From Streptomyces antibioticus (lineage in GTDB: Bacteria > Actinomycetota > Actinomycetes > Streptomycetales > Streptomycetaceae): a DNA stretch of 64,000 nt. The DNA is taken from NCBI RefSeq assembly GCF_002019855.1, contig NZ_CM007717.1, positions 2,539,198-2,603,197 on the forward strand. The letters run 5' to 3'. The translations under genes and the position numbers were made by a program. A model generated the notes under the pieces. It was not told where the DNA came from. It made no database searches and was given only the letters and a program-made list of their open reading frames with translations. Of this stretch, positions 63,032 to 64,000 are shown one piece after another. Within the stretch, counting starts at the first letter, position 1. Each line of letters opens with the position of its first letter.

Positions 63032-64000
63032 GTGCAGCCACAGGATGTCGCCCAGCGCCCGCGCCCCGCCCACGGTCCCGCCGCCGGCCGGATCGTCGAC
63101 GTCGAGCAGGCCGAGGCCGCGCTCGTCGAGCACTACCCGCGCCTCGTCCGGCTCGCCTACCTGGTGCTCCCGCCGGGACTCGGCCGGGGCCGCCGCGTCC
63201 TGACCGCGCACGCCCTCGCCCAGCGCGCCCTGCCCCGCGGCCGCGCCTCCGCCCCGGTCATCCCGGCCCAGTCCACCGGCCGCGACGGCGACCCCGGGTA
63301 CGCCTACGTCCGCCTCCAGGTGGTCCGTTCCGCGCTGGAGGCGGGACGGCCGCTGCGGCCCACGGCCTGGCCCAGGCGCGCCCAACTGCCGCCGCTGCTC
63401 CCCCAGGTGTGGGGCCTGCGGCTGTTCCCGCGTCCGGGCGGCGCCGACGAACTCGCCCTGGACCAGCACCTGTCCACCCTGGCCGGACCGGCCCGCGCCG
63501 CCTATGTGCTGCGCGGTCTGGAGAAGCTGCCCGACGGCGAGGTCCGCAAGGTGCTGACCGAGGCCGGCGTCAAGAACGTCGGCGCCGCGCTGAACGAGGC
63601 CGACGCGGTCCCGGCCGCCCGGTATGCGCTCCTCGACTCCCCCGAGTTCGATGCCTGCACGCTCCAGGCCCGGCCCACCGATCTGATGCGCCGCCGCCGG
63701 CACATCAGGGCGGCGCTCGCCGCCGCGGCCGCGCTCGCCGTGTGCGGCGCCCTGGTCGCGCTGCCCGGCGACGGCTGGGGACCCGACGGCGCGGCGGCCC
63801 CGGCGTACGCGCAGAACCCGGCCGCCGAGGCCGCGCTCGACCCCGGCCGGCTGATCAAGGTCTCCCCCAGCGCCTGGAAGACCTCCCCGCGCCTCGACTT
63901 CTCCGTCTGGCCCGCCCGCGGCGCCCTCACCGGCGACACCGCGCTGCTGCGCCGCGCCCTCGCCGTCTGGGCCCGCCCCGGCGAGACGGTCCGGGTCTCC
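63032..64000 (+). CDS. Sigma-factor-like N-terminal domain with membrane segment, truncated at window edge
   Basis: An open frame of 323 codons runs to the window end; the start GTG 63032 is tentative because the ribosome site is weak. Residues ~22-65 (EAALVEHYPRLVRLAYLVLP ... LTAHALAQRALPRG) resemble the first helices of ECF sigma region 2. After ~190 residues comes a membrane segment (HIRAALAAAAALAVCGALVA), followed by an exterior part ending unfinished. It might be an orphan sigma-like or anti-sigma-like membrane protein. No complete domain can be confirmed from the visible part. Confidence 0.6.
   Translation, partial: MQPQDVAQRPRPAHGPAAGRIVDVEQAEAALVEHYPRLVRLAYLVLPPGLGRGRRVLTAHALAQRALPRGRASAPVIPAQSTGRDGDPGYAYVRLQVVRSALEAGRPLRPTAWPRRAQLPPLLPQVWGLRLFPRPGGADELALDQHLSTLAGPARAAYVLRGLEKLPDGEVRKVLTEAGVKNVGAALNEADAVPAARYALLDSPEFDACTLQARPTDLMRRRRHIRAALAAAAALAVCGALVALPGDGWGPDGAAAPAYAQNPAAEAALDPGRLIKVSPSAWKTSPRLDFSVWPARGALTGDTALLRRALAVWARPGETVRVS

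Overview
The window is a chromosomal segment of a Streptomyces or very close relative. The evidence is the very high G+C content with G/C-biased third codon positions, frequent GTG starts, and GGAGG-type ribosome binding sites. The gene order also resembles, from memory, the conserved pspA - cobU/T/S - pepA - lpd - E2 - aceE - lipB - lipA - glnA - glnII stretch of the Streptomyces coelicolor core (roughly SCO2166-SCO2220). I see no rRNA, tRNA, transposase, prophage or CRISPR array. About 60 protein genes are supported, and most antisense or out-of-frame ORFs are high-GC shadows.

Layout. 1-1514: NarL-type two-component system (regulator cut by the window edge). 1676-4731: envelope-stress pair pspA/pspAA, a DUF3043 protein, a methyltransferase that appears to start with CTG, and a small protein. 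4845-12419: cobalamin lower-loop genes cobU (fused to a metallo-beta-lactamase-like domain), cobT and cobS, interleaved with a methyltransferase, an MprF-like lipid aminoacyltransferase, a rhomboid-like protein and a membrane protein. 12420-13192: gene-free DNA with a degenerate ~100-118 bp repeat. 13193-18233: pepA, lpd, E2. 18451-19074: GntR regulator. 19090-30171: the accessory-looking part. It holds a six-gene minus-strand operon (two beta-propellers, GTP cyclohydrolase II, SUMF1-domain protein, flavin reductase-like protein, nitrilase-superfamily amidohydrolase), then a PepSY protein, an OmpR/kinase pair and a membrane protein; the PepSY protein and the membrane protein both end in long Asp tails. 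30443-33145: aceE with a well-formed promoter and operator. 33214-41667: regulators, a peptidoglycan amidase, a MarP-like protease, an acetyltransferase, an epimerase and an FAD oxidoreductase. 41913-43780: lipB and lipA. 43781-49279: small conserved proteins, glnA, HtpX-like protease and pspAB. 49303-53669: a DUF2252 protein and a winged-helix protein between two 15-bp tandem arrays, and an ArsC-like protein. 53822-64000: secreted low-complexity proteins, glnII, regulators, a second NarL-type two-component system, a DUF1996 protein, a lipoprotein, a TPR-like protein and a truncated sigma-like/membrane protein.

How it fits together. lpd, E2, aceE, lipB and lipA give the lipoylated pyruvate dehydrogenase plus its cofactor pathway. 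glnA and glnII are both glutamine synthetases with recognisable or probable GlnR boxes. pspA/pspAA and pspAB/htpX are two halves of an envelope-stress system about 46 kb apart. The most promising undescribed system is the 19.1-26.3 kb operon. Its GTP cyclohydrolase II, propeller proteins and SUMF1 protein recall the toxoflavin (7-azapteridine) toxB/toxC/toxD set, but no ToxE-like deaminase or ToxA-like methyltransferase is adjacent; an amidohydrolase and a flavin reductase are present instead. A second theme is several very long perfect hairpins in convergent intergenic regions, two of which have one arm copied several times.
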